DNA from: Massilia sp. YIM B02763
Lineage (GTDB): Bacteria > Pseudomonadota > Gammaproteobacteria > Burkholderiales > Burkholderiaceae_D
Length of the DNA stretch: 64,000 nt
Assembly (NCBI RefSeq): GCF_030412015.1
Contig: NZ_JASNRD010000010.1
Span: forward strand, 78,859 to 142,858
Direction: 5' to 3'
In this document: one piece after another, positions 41,448 through 51,432 of the stretch
Position numbering within the stretch: position 1 is the first letter of the stretch
Layout: every line of letters begins with the position of its first letter
Notes under the pieces: model-generated
Told to the model about the DNA's origin: nothing
What the model saw: the letters and a program-made list of their open reading frames with translations, nothing else
The model's database searches: none
Translations under genes and position numbers: made by a program

Positions 41448-43453
41448 TTGGCCAGGTCGATCGCGTACAGCGCGAAACCCTTGCCCTGGCCGTCGTCGGC
41501 GCGCAGCTCCGACACATCGTCCAGGCCCGCCGCGCGCGCCAGGTCGATCTTGCCGGGAGCGGAATGGAACACCACGGGGCCGGCCGTCTTGACGGCGGAG
41601 AAGCGCCAGCTGCGCTGGGCGCCGTCCGCCTTCAGGGACAATGCCTTGCGCGCGCGGATGAAGGAGATCAGCACGTCGCGGTTGGTGTCGGGCGACGCGA
41701 ACACGGTCTTGCTGCCGTCCAGGCCGGGGAAGTTGCCGCCGCCGCTGGCGCGGTAGTTATTGGTGGCGACGAGGAATTCCTGGCCGTCCGCCACCGGCTT
41801 GCCGTTCAGCCGAAGCTTGGCCACGCGCTGGCCCGGCGCCTTCGTCACGTCGATCTCGTACTGCAGTTCGGCCGACGTCGGGGTGTCGAAGTTGAAGGCC
41901 GGGTACTGCGGGTTGACCAGCTCCTGCGCTTCCGTGCGCGCCGGATCGATCGTATTGAAACGCGCGGCCGATTTTTCCAGCCAGGCCTTGAGGCCCTTGC
42001 CGTCGACCTTCACGACGTACAGCGCATTCGGGTACAGGTACAGGTCGGCCGCGTTGTTCAGCGCCAGGCTGCCCGGCGCCACGTCCGTATAGTCGGCCGC
42101 GCCGCCGAAGCCCGTCTTGAACGGGGCCGTCATCGACAGCACGGGCAGGCTCGCATACTGCGGCAGGTTGGCGGCCACGTACTTGCGCACGTAATCCGTC
42201 TGCGCCGCGTTCACGACCTGCAGCGCCGAGACGTCGCCCACGTCGGCGAAATACGTCGACATGCGGAACGAGGTGCTGCCCACCGGCGTCTTCACGTAGC
42301 GGATCGTGGCCTCGTGCTCGGCGCGCACCAGGGCCGCCACTTGCGGGTCGGCCGCGACGAAGGATTTGTCGGCCCGCTGCGTCGAGCGGGTTTCGACGCT
42401 GCTCGCCTGCGGCTGCGACACCCAGCGCTTGCCGTCGTAGCGCAGGGCCAGCTTGACCACGCCCAGGTTCTTGCCCCACAGGTTGGCCATCACGGTCGGC
42501 ACGCCGAACACCGTGCCCTTCGCCTTGTCGACGTGCGGCAGGTTGAATTGCGGGACCGTGCTGGCAGGGTTCGGGAACAGCTGGTGCGAATGGCCCAGCA
42601 GCATGGCGTCGATGCCGGGCACCTGGGCCAGGTGCCAGTTGCCGTTCTCCATGTCCCGCCGGTAGGGCCTGTCGTCCAGGCCGCCGTGCGAGATCACGAC
42701 GACGACGTCGGCGCCCTTGGCCCGCATTTCCGGAATATAGCGCTTGGCCGTCTCCACCAGCCCTTCCGTATAGACCTTCCCTTCGAGCCAGCGCTTGTCC
42801 CACGAGAGGATCGTGGGCGGCGTGAAGCCGATGATGCCCACCTTGACGGTGGCCTCGACCGGCTTGCCGTCGGCGCCGACGGCCGCGATCTTCTTGTCGA
42901 GGATGCGGTAAGGCGCGAAGAGGGGCTGCTTCGTCTTGACGCTGTAGACGTTCGCCAGCACCTGCGGGAAGGCGGGCCCGGCGCAATGCTTGCCCGTCTT
43001 CGTGCCGTCGGCGCCGAAGTCGTTGCCGCTGACCTGGCCGAGGAATTGCAGGCCGTAGTTGAAATCGTGGTTGCCGATGCCGGCGCCGTCGTAGCCCAGC
43101 CGTTGCATCACCTTGTAGATGCCCAGCAGTTCGCCGCAGGCGACCGGCTCGACCTGGGCCTGGTAGTCGCCCAGGGCCGTGCCCTGGATCGTGTCGCCGT
43201 TATCGAACAGCATGGTGTTCGGAAAATCGCGCCGCGCCTGGGCGATCAGCGTCGCCGTGCGGTCCAGGCCCAGCGATGCGTCGTCGGCCAGCTTGAAGTA
43301 ATCGTAGCCGAGCACGTTCTGGTGCACGTCCGTCGTTTCCAGCAGCGCGAGCGTGGCCGTGCTGCCCGCTTGCTGGGCGGCCGCGTGGCCACCGGCGGCC
43401 AGCAGCGCGGCGGGAAGGAGAGCAAGGCGGAACGACGGGAAGATGGGCTTCAT
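41444..43453 (-). CDS. cpdB: 2',3'-cyclic-nucleotide 2'-phosphodiesterase / 3'-nucleotidase
   Basis: 669 residues. Signal peptide ending in GGHAAAQ. N-terminal metallophosphatase domain with TTDVHQNVLGYDYFK, FDNGDTIQGTALGDY, GIGNHDFNYGLQF, VISHGGLDD and LLGHSHQLF, then the 5'-nucleotidase C-terminal domain with FNFDTPTSAELQYEIDV and VATNNYRASGGGNFPGL. Periplasmic enzyme that opens 2',3'-cyclic nucleotides and dephosphorylates 3'-nucleotides, for scavenging phosphate and nucleosides. The TTDVHQN and FDNGDTIQG forms are typical of CpdB rather than UshA. Confidence 0.93.
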   Translation of the reverse strand: MKPIFPSFRLALLPAALLAAGGHAAAQQAGSTATLALLETTDVHQNVLGYDYFKLADDASLGLDRTATLIAQARRDFPNTMLFDNGDTIQGTALGDYQAQVEPVACGELLGIYKVMQRLGYDGAGIGNHDFNYGLQFLGQVSGNDFGADGTKTGKHCAGPAFPQVLANVYSVKTKQPLFAPYRILDKKIAAVGADGKPVEATVKVGIIGFTPPTILSWDKRWLEGKVYTEGLVETAKRYIPEMRAKGADVVVVISHGGLDDRPYRRDMENGNWHLAQVPGIDAMLLGHSHQLFPNPASTVPQFNLPHVDKAKGTVFGVPTVMANLWGKNLGVVKLALRYDGKRWVSQPQASSVETRSTQRADKSFVAADPQVAALVRAEHEATIRYVKTPVGSTSFRMSTYFADVGDVSALQVVNAAQTDYVRKYVAANLPQYASLPVLSMTAPFKTGFGGAADYTDVAPGSLALNNAADLYLYPNALYVVKVDGKGLKAWLEKSAARFNTIDPARTEAQELVNPQYPAFNFDTPTSAELQYEIDVTKAPGQRVAKLRLNGKPVADGQEFLVATNNYRASGGGNFPGLDGSKTVFASPDTNRDVLISFIRARKALSLKADGAQRSWRFSAVKTAGPVVFHSAPGKIDLARAAGLDDVSELRADDGQGKGFALYAIDLAK

Positions 43454-43573
43454 GGGCTGTAAAGATGGCTAGAAATGGAGGGAACGAGGATCGATCATAA
43501 GGGAGCAGCATGTTATCAAGCAAGATTCGGGCGAGACGATCACGCTTTCATGGGGCGATCGGGCGCTCTCGGG

Positions 43574-43579
43574 TATAAT
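43574..43579 (+). promoter_or_regulatory. -10 element for prfB
   Basis: Perfect TATAAT 40 bp before the prfB ATG. I found no convincing -35 at normal spacing. Confidence 0.45.
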
Positions 43580-43618
43580 CGAGGGTTCGATTCAACCACT
43601 GACAATACGCTAGAGACC

Positions 43619-44723
43619 ATGGAAGCTGAACGCATCAACGCCCTCTCCGCCCTGCTGAATGACCTGAGCAGCCGTGAAGCCGAACTTCGGAGGTATCTTT
43701 GACTTCGATAAGAAGTCGGAGAAACTAGAGCAGGTCAACCAGGAAATGGAAGACCCCGCGATCTGGAACGACCAGAAGCGGGCGCAAGACATGGGCCGCG
43801 AAAAGAAAGCCCTCGAAGGCGTCGTGCTGACGCTGGAAAAGGCGCGCGCGGACCTGACCGACGCATCGGACCTGTTCGAGATGGCCCGCGAGGAAGGCGA
43901 CGACGCCACCATCGAGGCCGTCGAGGGCGATGCCGAGGAGATCAAGAAGGTCATCGAGGCGATGGAATTCCGCCGCATGTTCAGCAACCCGATGGACCAT
44001 GCGAACTGCTTCATCGACATCCAGGCCGGCGCCGGCGGCACCGAAGCCCAGGACTGGGCCTCGATGCTGATGCGCCAGTACCTGCGCTACTGCGAACGCA
44101 AGGGCTTCAAGGCCGAGGTCATGGAAGTGTCCGAGGGCGAGGTCGCCGGCATCAAGACCGCGACCATCAAGGTCGAGGGCGAGTACGCCTACGGCCACCT
44201 GCGCACCGAGACCGGCGTGCACCGCCTGGTGCGCAAGTCGCCGTTCGACTCGGCCAACGGCCGCCACACCTCGTTCACGTCGCTGTTCGTGTACCCCGAG
44301 GTCGACGAATCGATCGAAATCGAGATCAACCCGGCCGACGTGCGCATCGACACCTACCGCGCGTCGGGCGCCGGCGGCCAGCACATCAACAAGACCGACT
44401 CCGCCGTGCGCCTGACGCACGCGCCTTCGGGTATCGTGGTGCAGTGCCAGAACGACCGCTCGCAGCACCGCAACAAGGCCGAGGCCTTCGACATGCTGCG
44501 CGCCAAGCTGTACGAGCTGGAGCTGCGCAAACGCATGAGCGAGCAGCAGAAGCTGGAAGACTCCAAGACCGACGTCGGCTGGGGCCACCAGATCCGTTCC
44601 TACGTCCTGGACCAGTCGCGCATCAAGGACTTGCGCACCGGCTTCGAGACGGGCAACACCAAGAACGTGCTGGATGGCGACCTCGACGACTTCATTTCCG
44701 CGTCCTTGAAACAGGGCGTGTAA
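43619..44723 (+). CDS. prfB: Peptide chain release factor 2 (programmed +1 frameshift)
   Basis: Translation starts at ATG 43619 ([13 protein letters not shown]) and meets TGA at 43700-43702 after 27 codons. The site CTT-TGA-C with GGAGG at 43689-43693 is the conserved RF2 frameshift signal. After slipping, reading continues from GAC at 43701, giving 367 residues in all. The main frame has the release-factor anticodon-like region ([13 protein letters not shown] with SPF) and the catalytic GGQ in [20 protein letters not shown]2 reads TGA and TAA; low RF2 levels favour frameshifting, so the gene regulates itself. lysS follows two genes later. Confidence 0.97.
43689..43702 (+). promoter_or_regulatory. 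RF2 autoregulatory frameshift site
   Basis: Internal Shine-Dalgarno GGAGG (43689-43693), three bases, slippery CTT (43697-43699), TGA (43700-43702) followed by C. Same layout as the E. coli prfB site. Confidence 0.95.
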
Positions 44724-44747
44724 ACGCAACCGAGGAAAGCACCTACG

Positions 44748-45416
44748 ATGACCACGAACGCGCGCGCATTCATCTTCGACATGGACGGTACCATCGTCGA
44801 CAACATGGCCTACCACACCAGGTCGTGGCTGGAATTCTTCGCCCGCCGCGGCAAGCTGTACGAAGCGGATGCGTTCTTCCGCGAAACGGCCGGTGCCCAG
44901 GGCCGCGAGATCCTGCGCGCGCGCCTCGGCCCCGAGGTATCGGACGAGGATATCCGCGCGCTGGCGCTGGAAAAGGATGCGCTGTACCGCGAGATGTACG
45001 GTCCCTACCGCCGTGCCATCGAGGGCCTGGACCAACTGGTCACGGGCGCGCGCAACCGCGGCGTCAAGCTGGCCGTGGCCACCTCGGCGCCGCCGCTGAA
45101 CATCGTGTTCACCCTCGACGAGCTGGACCTGCGCGCGCGCTTCGACACGGTCGTGGGCGCCGCCGACGTGGCCCACGGCAAGCCGCATCCGGACGTGTTC
45201 CTGAAGGCGGCGGAGCGCCTCGGCGTCGATCCGGCCGACTGCATCGTGTTCGAGGACGCGCCGATGGGCGTGGAAGCGGCGCGCCGCGCCGGCATGCGTG
45301 CCGTCGTCATCACCACCACGCTGCCCGCCGAAGCGTTCGCCGAGTACGACAACGTGATCCGCGTGGTCAACGATTATGCCGATCTATCCGTTGATGACCT
45401 CTGCGCCAGCTTGTAA
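44748..45416 (+). CDS. HAD-superfamily hydrolase, beta-phosphoglucomutase/phosphatase-like
   Basis: 222 residues. HAD motif I FIFDMDGTIVDNM, motif II VATSAPP, motif III Lys in HGKPHPDVFLKAAERLG, motif IV VFEDAPMGVEAARRAG. A helical cap lies between motifs I and II, so subfamily IA. Similar proteins act as phosphoglycolate, beta-phosphoglucomutase or sugar phosphatases; the substrate cannot be chosen here. Lies between prfB and lysS on the same strand with short gaps, probably one transcript. Confidence 0.88.
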   Translation: MTTNARAFIFDMDGTIVDNMAYHTRSWLEFFARRGKLYEADAFFRETAGAQGREILRARLGPEVSDEDIRALALEKDALYREMYGPYRRAIEGLDQLVTGARNRGVKLAVATSAPPLNIVFTLDELDLRARFDTVVGAADVAHGKPHPDVFLKAAERLGVDPADCIVFEDAPMGVEAARRAGMRAVVITTTLPAEAFAEYDNVIRVVNDYADLSVDDLCASL

Positions 45417-45441
45417 ATAGAATAAACCTGAAATAGATACC

Positions 45442-46995
45442 ATGAGCACCGACAACCAAGAACAGGGTAACACCCAGCAAGAGCACGCCAACCTCGTCGC
45501 CGACGACAACAAGATCATCGCCGAGCGCCGCGCCAAGCTGGCGGCCCTGCGCGAAAAGGGCCAGCCGTTCCCGAACGACTTCGTCCCGCAGCACAAGGCG
45601 GCCGACCTGGCCGAGCAGTTCAACGGCTGGACCCGCGAGCAGCTGGAAGCCGAGCCGCAGGCCGTCGTCGTCGCCGGCCGCATGATGCTGCGCCGCGAGG
45701 CGGGCAAGAAGGCCGTCTTCGCCACGCTGCAGGACTCGTCGGGCCCGCGCGCCGACGGCCGCATCCAGATCTACGTCACCCTCGACAACACGGGCGAGGA
45801 GACGATGGAAGCGCTGCGCACCTACGACCTGGGCGACATCCTGGGCGTGGAAGGCACCCTGTTCAAGACCAAGACGGACGAGCTGACCGTCAAGGTGACG
45901 AAGCTGCGCCTCGTCACCAAGTCGCTGCGCCCGCTGCCGGACAAGTTCCACGGCCTGGCCGACCAGGAAACCAAGTACCGCCAGCGATACGTCGACCTGA
46001 TCGTCAGCGAAGAGACGCGCCGCACCTTCAAGGCGCGCACCGCCGCCATGGCCTCGATCCGCCGCTTCATGCAGGACCACCAGTTCATGGAAGTCGAGAC
46101 CCCGATGCTGCACCCGATCCCGGGCGGCGCCGCGGCCAAGCCCTTCATCACGCACCACAACGCGCTCGACATGCAGATGTACCTGCGCATCGCGCCGGAA
46201 CTGTACCTGAAGCGCCTCGTCGTGGGCGGCTTCGACCGCGTGTTCGAGATCAACCGCAACTTCCGCAACGAGGGCGTGTCGATCCGCCACAATCCGGAAT
46301 TCACGATGATGGAGTTCTACGCGGCCTATACGGACTACAAGTGGATCATGGACTTCACGGAAGCCGTGATCCGCCAGGCCGCCGTGGACGCCCACGGCAC
46401 CGCCGAGCTGACCTACGGCGGCCGCGCGCTGGACCTGGGCAAACCGTTCCAGCGCCTGACCATCGTCCAGGCGATCGACAAGTACGCCCCGGGCTACACG
46501 GAAGCGCAGCTGAACGACGCCACCTTCCTGCGCGAGGAACTGCTGAAGTTCGGCGTCAAGCCGCTGGCCCACGTCGGCCTCGGCGCGCTGCAGCTGGCCC
46601 TGTTCGAAGAGACGGCCGAAGCCCAGCTGTGGGAACCGACCTTCATCATCGACTACCCGGTCGAAGTGTCGCCGCTGGCCCGCGCCTCGGACACCCGCGA
46701 AGGCATCACCGAGCGCTTCGAGCTGTTCATGGTCGGCCGCGAGATCGCCAACGGCTTCTCCGAGCTGAACGATCCGGAAGACCAGTCGGCCCGCTTCCTG
46801 GCCCAGGTCGATGCCAAGGAAGCCGGCGACGACGAGGCGATGTACTACGACGCCGACTACATCCGCGCGCTGGAATACGGCATGCCGCCGGCCGGCGGCT
46901 GCGGCATCGGCATCGACCGCCTGATGATGATCATCACCGACTCGCCGAACATCCGCGACGTGCTGCTGTTCCCGCACCTGCGCAAGGAAGATTGA
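45442..46995 (+). CDS. lysS: Lysyl-tRNA synthetase, class II
   Basis: 517 residues. N-terminal OB-fold anticodon-binding domain ([24 protein letters not shown]), then class II motifs: motif 1 around [21 protein letters not shown], motif 2 [25 protein letters not shown], and motif 3 [17 protein letters not shown]. Charges tRNA-Lys. Complete. Followed by a family B repeat and a strong terminator. Confidence 0.98.
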   Translation: MSTDNQEQGNTQQEHANLVADDNKIIAERRAKLAALREKGQPFPNDFVPQHKAADLAEQFNGWTREQLEAEPQAVVVAGRMMLRREAGKKAVFATLQDSSGPRADGRIQIYVTLDNTGEETMEALRTYDLGDILGVEGTLFKTKTDELTVKVTKLRLVTKSLRPLPDKFHGLADQETKYRQRYVDLIVSEETRRTFKARTAAMASIRRFMQDHQFMEVETPMLHPIPGGAAAKPFITHHNALDMQMYLRIAPELYLKRLVVGGFDRVFEINRNFRNEGVSIRHNPEFTMMEFYAAYTDYKWIMDFTEAVIRQAAVDAHGTAELTYGGRALDLGKPFQRLTIVQAIDKYAPGYTEAQLNDATFLREELLKFGVKPLAHVGLGALQLALFEETAEAQLWEPTFIIDYPVEVSPLARASDTREGITERFELFMVGREIANGFSELNDPEDQSARFLAQVDAKEAGDDEAMYYDADYIRALEYGMPPAGGCGIGIDRLMMIITDSPNIRDVLLFPHLRKED

Positions 46996-47006
46996 TCGGC
47001 AGGCTA

Positions 47007-47034
47007 TGGTGGGCACGGGGTGCCCACCCTACGA
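47007..47034. repeat. Dispersed 28-bp repeat (family B)
   Basis: Second copy of the element at 40917-40944, differing at one central base. Begins 11 bp after the lysS stop and precedes the terminator. Confidence 0.8.
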
Positions 47035-47038
47035 AGAA

Positions 47039-47063
47039 GGGGCGCCGATGGCGCCCCTTTTTT
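47039..47063 (+). terminator. Rho-independent terminator of lysS
   Basis: GGGGCGCC-GAT-GGCGCCCC (47039-47057) followed by TTTTTT (47058-47063). Confidence 0.93.
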
Positions 47064-47084
47064 GTGATCCGTCACGTCAATTAC

Positions 47085-47193
47085 CGTAGGGTGGACGGCT
47101 CGCCGTCCACGCGTCCAAGCGGCCCATGCTTGACGGCGCGGCCATTTCAACGATGGTTGAACGCGTGGAAGGGGAACCCGTCCACCCTACGCG
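47085..47193. repeat. Inverted repeat pair related to family B (REPIN-like)
   Basis: CGTAGGGTGGACGG (47085-47098) is repeated inverted as CCGTCCACCCTACG (47178-47191), about 80 bp apart. Inner GTCCACGCGT and ACGCGTGGAA also pair. The CGTAGGGTGG end is shared, inverted, with the 28-bp repeats. Between convergent lysS and ppnN. Confidence 0.7.
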
Positions 47194-47205
47194 CGACGTG
47201 GTGGT

Positions 47206-48576
47206 TTATCGAACCACCCGGTAGCAGGGAACGTACACCTTGCCCGGCAACTTCATGCGGCTCTGCTCGACGAAGGACTGCAGCAGCGCATCGAGGTGCG
47301 CCATCATCTCGCTCTCGCCATGGATCTCGAACTTGCCGTGCTGTTCGATCGCGCGGATGCCCTCTTCCTTCACGTTGCCGGCCACGATCCCGGAGAACGC
47401 GCGCCGCAGCTGGGCCGCCAGCAGGTGCACCGGCTGTTCCTTGTGCAGCGACAGGCCGCGCATGTTCTCGTGGGTCGGCTTGAACGGGCGCTGGAATTCC
47501 GGATCGATGCGCAGGCCCCAGTTGAAGTAATACGCGTCGCTGCGCGACTTGCGGAATTCGCGCACCTGGCGGATCCCCGTGTGCATCACCTTCGCCACCT
47601 CGGCCGGGTCGTCGACGATGATCTGGTAGCGCTTGGTCGCCGCCTCGCCCAGCGTGGCGCGGATGAAGCCGTCGATGCGCTCGAAGTATTCGCGCGACGT
47701 CGACGGGCCCGTGAACACGAGCGGGAACGGCAGCTCGGCATTGTCCGGGTGGAGCAGGATGCCGAGGATGTACAGGATCTCCTCGGCAGTGCCGGCGCCG
47801 CCGGGGAACACGACGATGCCGTGGCCCACGCGCACGAAGGCTTCCAGGCGCTTCTCGATGTCCGGCATGATCACGAGGTCGTTGACGATCGGGTTCGGCG
47901 ACTCGGCCGCGATGATGCCCGGCTCCGAGATGCCCAGGTAGCGGCCGTTCTGCAGGCGCTGCTTGGCGTGGCCGATGTTGGCGCCCTTCATCGGCCCCTT
48001 CATCGCGCCCGGACCGCAGCCCGTGCAGATATCGAACTCGCGCAGGCCGAGCTGGTAGCCGACCTTCTTCGAGTAGTCGTATTCGACGGAATTGATCGAG
48101 TGGCCGCCCCAGCACACGACCAGGTTCGGGTTGTTCTGCGGCCGGATCACGTTGGCGTTGCGCAGGATGTGGAAGACGGCGTCGGTGATGCCTTCGGGAC
48201 GGGACAGGTCGAAGCGCGGATTGTCGGTGACCTCGAAGTTCACGTAGACGATGTCGCGCAGGACGGCGAACAGGTGCTCGTGGATACCCTTGATCATCTT
48301 GCCGTCGACGAAGGCGTGCGCCGGCGCGCTGCGGATGTCGAGCTTGATGCCTCGTTCGCGCTGGATCACGCGGATCTCGAAATCCTTGTAGCGCTCCAGC
48401 AGTTCCTTGCCGTCGTCGATCGAGCTGCCCGAATTCAGCACGGCCAGCGCGCACTTGCGGAAGATCTGATACAGGCCGCCCTGGCTCGTGTCCAGCAGTT
48501 TCGCCACCTCGGCCTTGGACAGGATCTCGAGGCGTCCTTCCGGAGATATCAAGGTGTCGACGACGTCGTAATTCAT
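47206..48576 (-). CDS. ppnN: Nucleotide 5'-monophosphate nucleosidase PpnN (LOG family)
   Basis: 456 residues, the size of E. coli PpnN (YgdH). An N-terminal regulatory domain comes first (to about 140), then the LOG core with GYQLGLREFDICTGCGPGAMKGPMKGA and the phosphoribosyl-binding VVFPGGAGTAEEILYILG, then a C-terminal domain. Cleaves purine and pyrimidine 5'-monophosphates into base and ribose 5-phosphate. In E. coli it is activated by (p)ppGpp. Start ATG 48576. Confidence 0.92.
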   Translation of the reverse strand: MNYDVVDTLISPEGRLEILSKAEVAKLLDTSQGGLYQIFRKCALAVLNSGSSIDDGKELLERYKDFEIRVIQRERGIKLDIRSAPAHAFVDGKMIKGIHEHLFAVLRDIVYVNFEVTDNPRFDLSRPEGITDAVFHILRNANVIRPQNNPNLVVCWGGHSINSVEYDYSKKVGYQLGLREFDICTGCGPGAMKGPMKGANIGHAKQRLQNGRYLGISEPGIIAAESPNPIVNDLVIMPDIEKRLEAFVRVGHGIVVFPGGAGTAEEILYILGILLHPDNAELPFPLVFTGPSTSREYFERIDGFIRATLGEAATKRYQIIVDDPAEVAKVMHTGIRQVREFRKSRSDAYYFNWGLRIDPEFQRPFKPTHENMRGLSLHKEQPVHLLAAQLRRAFSGIVAGNVKEEGIRAIEQHGKFEIHGESEMMAHLDALLQSFVEQSRMKLPGKVYVPCYRVVR

Positions 48577-48812
48577 GGTTTGCGTACCTTTCTCTACTGT
48601 CTATAGAAGCAACTACCGCACCAATATACGACAAGTCGCCCGAGTTTGCGTCCCCTTTTGGGACATGGCGTGCACGCATACGGCCGGGCAGGAAAAACTT
48701 GCCTTCTGTTGAGTGATTTCCACTAAAATGCGTCGCTATCGGCAAGCCGCCCCTACCCGGGACGGGCGAGCCGGCGAGACCATTCTTATAAAACGATTTG
48801 GGGAGGAACCGC

Positions 48813-50315
48813 ATGAGCGGTGCAGCTACGACAACCGCCGGGGAAAAGGCGATCCCGGAATTCAAGCAGATCATGGGCCATCCGGCGCCCCTGTGGATGC
48901 TGTTCATGACGGAGTTCTGGGAACGTTTCGCCTTCTACGGCATCCGCTGGGCCCTCGTGCTCTACATCGTCGCCCAGTTCTACGGCGGCAGCGGCGTGGG
49001 CCAGGCCGACGCCAACCTGACCTACGGTTCCTACCTCGCGCTGGTGTACGCCGGCGCCGTCTTCGGCGGCTACATCGCCGACCGCGTGATCGGCTACCAG
49101 CGCGCGATCCTCGTCGGCGCCGTGTTCATGGCGGCCGGCCTGTTCGCCATCACGGTGCCGAACCCGGACGTCTTCAAGCTCGGCCTCGCCACGATCATCG
49201 TCGGCAACGGCATGTTCAAGCCGAACATCTCGACCATGGTCGGCCAGCTGTACGGCATCAACGACCAGCGCCGCGATTCCGGGTTCACCATCTTCTACAT
49301 GGGCATCAACACGGGCGCCTTCTTCGCGCCGATCCTGACCGGCTGGCTGGCCGAGAGCATGGCCGGCAGCACCGGCGTGCCGGCCTACAAGGCCGTGTTC
49401 TTCGCCGCCGGCATCGGCATGATCCTGTCGCTGGTATGGTTCCAGATCGGCCGCCGCGGCCTGAAGGGCATCGGCGCTCCCGTCGGCGAGCTGGCCAGCC
49501 CGGCGCGCCTGGCCGGCGTCGTGATCGGCTCGCTGGTCGTGATCCCCGTCGTGTACTTCCTGCTGAAACTCGGCGCCAACACGCTGCAGGGCATCCTGAC
49601 CGTGCTGTTCATCGGCCTGGCGCTGATGCTGCTGGTCGAAGGCATCCGCAACGGCAAGGTCGCGCGCGACAAGACCATCGCGATGCTGATCATCTTCTTC
49701 TTCAACGTGATGTTCTGGTGCTTCTTCGAGCAGGCGGGCAGCTCGTTCACCTTCCTGGCCGAGAACATCGTGCGCCGCGACTTCGGCGGCTGGGTCTTCC
49801 CGACCGGCTGGTTCCAGTCCGTGAACTCGATCGCCATCATCGTGTGCGCGCCGATCGTCGCCGCCGTCTGGGTCGCGATGGGCCGCAAGAATCCGTCGAT
49901 CCCGCGCAAGTTCGGCCTGGGCCTGCTGTTCAACGGCCTGGCCTTCCTGCTGCTGATGTTCGCGCTGACGAGCCTCGTGGGCCCGGACAGCAAGATCCCG
50001 TTCTGGACCCTGTTCATGGTCTACGTGATCCAGTCGATCGGCGAACTGTGCCTGTCGCCGATCGGCCTGTCGATGGTGACCAAGCTGGCGCCGACGCGCC
50101 TGGTCGGCCTGGGCATGGGCGGCTGGTTCCTGTCGACCGGCATCGGCAACAACCTGTCCGGCATCTTCGCCAGCCACGTCTCGGGCGAATCGGGCATGAC
50201 CACGGCGTCCGCGCTGTCGGGCTACACCTTCGGCTTCTGGGCCCTGATCGGCTCGGGCGTGATCCTGTTCCTGATCGCGCCGCTGATCCAGAAGCTGATG
50301 CACGGCGTGAAGTAA
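48813..50315 (+). CDS. POT-family proton-dependent oligopeptide transporter
   Basis: 500 residues from ATG 48813 (GGGAGGA at 48801-48807). About fourteen membrane helices. The POT signature ExxERF is present in FMTEFWERFAFYGIRW, as are the second POT block GMFKPNISTMVGQLYG and YMGINTGAFFAPILTGWLAE. Imports di- and tripeptides with protons, like DtpA/DtpT. Single gene with its own hairpin terminator. Confidence 0.94.
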   Translation: MSGAATTTAGEKAIPEFKQIMGHPAPLWMLFMTEFWERFAFYGIRWALVLYIVAQFYGGSGVGQADANLTYGSYLALVYAGAVFGGYIADRVIGYQRAILVGAVFMAAGLFAITVPNPDVFKLGLATIIVGNGMFKPNISTMVGQLYGINDQRRDSGFTIFYMGINTGAFFAPILTGWLAESMAGSTGVPAYKAVFFAAGIGMILSLVWFQIGRRGLKGIGAPVGELASPARLAGVVIGSLVVIPVVYFLLKLGANTLQGILTVLFIGLALMLLVEGIRNGKVARDKTIAMLIIFFFNVMFWCFFEQAGSSFTFLAENIVRRDFGGWVFPTGWFQSVNSIAIIVCAPIVAAVWVAMGRKNPSIPRKFGLGLLFNGLAFLLLMFALTSLVGPDSKIPFWTLFMVYVIQSIGELCLSPIGLSMVTKLAPTRLVGLGMGGWFLSTGIGNNLSGIFASHVSGESGMTTASALSGYTFGFWALIGSGVILFLIAPLIQKLMHGVK

Positions 50316-50339
50316 CTTCCTCGCTTCGGCAGACGACAA

Positions 50340-50359
50340 CGGCAGCCCGCGGGCTGCCG
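50340..50359. terminator. Hairpin terminator between POT transporter and LysR gene
   Basis: Perfect 20-bp palindrome CGGCAGCCCG/CGGGCTGCCG followed by TTGTT; lies between convergent genes. Confidence 0.8.
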
Positions 50360-50363
50360 TTGT

Positions 50364-51275
50364 TCATTGGTCCAGCGTCTTCCTCATCTCGTCCATTTCG
50401 CCGACGATCCATTCGCGGAAATAACGCACCTTCGTCATCGCCTCCTTGTGCGGATTGACGAGCAGCTTGTAGCCGCTGCCGAATGGCGCGCTGCGGCAGG
50501 GCAGCACGCGCAGGCTGCCGGCCAGGATGTCCTGGAACGCGATCCCGTACGGCACCAGCGCGATGCCCTGCCCCGCCACGGCGGCCTGGGCCAGCACGCC
50601 CCAGTGCGTGAAGACGCGCGAGAAATCGTACCTGCCCTTGTCGTACTTGCCCTTCAGCGCGCGGTTTTCCTGCAGCAGCTGCAACCAGCCTTCCGGACTG
50701 CGCTCGCACAGCAGCGGAAAGCGCGCCAGGTCCGCCAGGCCCAGCTCCGCCTCGCCCGGCGCCAGCAGGTCCGGGCTGTAGACGGGCACCAGCCGTTCAT
50801 GGAACAGCAGCGCCGGGTCGCCGTCGCGCACGGGGCCGAAGCGGATCGCCACGTCGACGGCGTCGTCCTCGATGTCGACGGGGATATCGTTCGAATCGAT
50901 GCGCAGGTCAAGCTCCGGGTGCAGCTTGGTAAAGCGGGGCATGCGCGGCACCAGCCACTTGATCGCGAACGAGTGCGTGGTCGAGATGCGCAGCACGGCT
51001 TCGTCGTCGCCGCGCTGCAGGGCCGCGACCTTGGCGCGCAGCTCGCCCAGCATGCGGCCGACGGCAATGGCCAGCTCCTGGCCCTTGGCGGTGAGCGCGA
51101 TGTGGCGCGGATGCCGCACGAACAGCGCGAAATCGAGCGCTTCCTCGAGCTGTTTCACTTGCAGGCTGACGGCGGCCGGCGTCTTGTGCAGCTCCTGCGC
51201 CGCCAGCTTGAAACTGCCCCAGCGTGCGGCCGCCTCGAAGTCGACGAGGCCCGACAGGCTGCGCAGGGGCTTCAT
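50364..51275 (-). CDS. LysR-family transcriptional regulator (GcvA-like)
   Basis: 303 residues from ATG 51275 (MKPLRSLSGLVDFEAAARWGSF), preferred to an ATG 15 bp upstream because AGGTGGG precedes it. N-terminal winged HTH: SFKLAAQELHKTPAAVSLQVKQLEEAL. Substrate-binding domain follows with DVAIRFGPVRDGD and AAVAGQGIALVPYGIAFQDI. Overall GcvA-type. Divergent from the SDR gene 157 bp away, its most likely target. The ligand is unknown. Confidence 0.9.
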   Translation of the reverse strand: MKPLRSLSGLVDFEAAARWGSFKLAAQELHKTPAAVSLQVKQLEEALDFALFVRHPRHIALTAKGQELAIAVGRMLGELRAKVAALQRGDDEAVLRISTTHSFAIKWLVPRMPRFTKLHPELDLRIDSNDIPVDIEDDAVDVAIRFGPVRDGDPALLFHERLVPVYSPDLLAPGEAELGLADLARFPLLCERSPEGWLQLLQENRALKGKYDKGRYDFSRVFTHWGVLAQAAVAGQGIALVPYGIAFQDILAGSLRVLPCRSAPFGSGYKLLVNPHKEAMTKVRYFREWIVGEMDEMRKTLDQ

Positions 51276-51432
51276 CGGCCCACCTTGCATAAGTTTTTCT
51301 TATTCATTAGCCCATATTTTTCTTGTTTGAAGGATTGCCAACGTGCATGGAGAATATATCCCATTCACCGAGGCCCCGCCATGCACTCGCCTGTCTTGCG
51401 AGGATGCAGGGGGCCGAGCTTAAGGAAAACTC

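Noticed and set aside
43475..43618. Start of prfB at 43475
   Set aside because: The RF2 family begins at [10 protein letters not shown]; the upstream stretch has no ribosome site and includes the -10 element.
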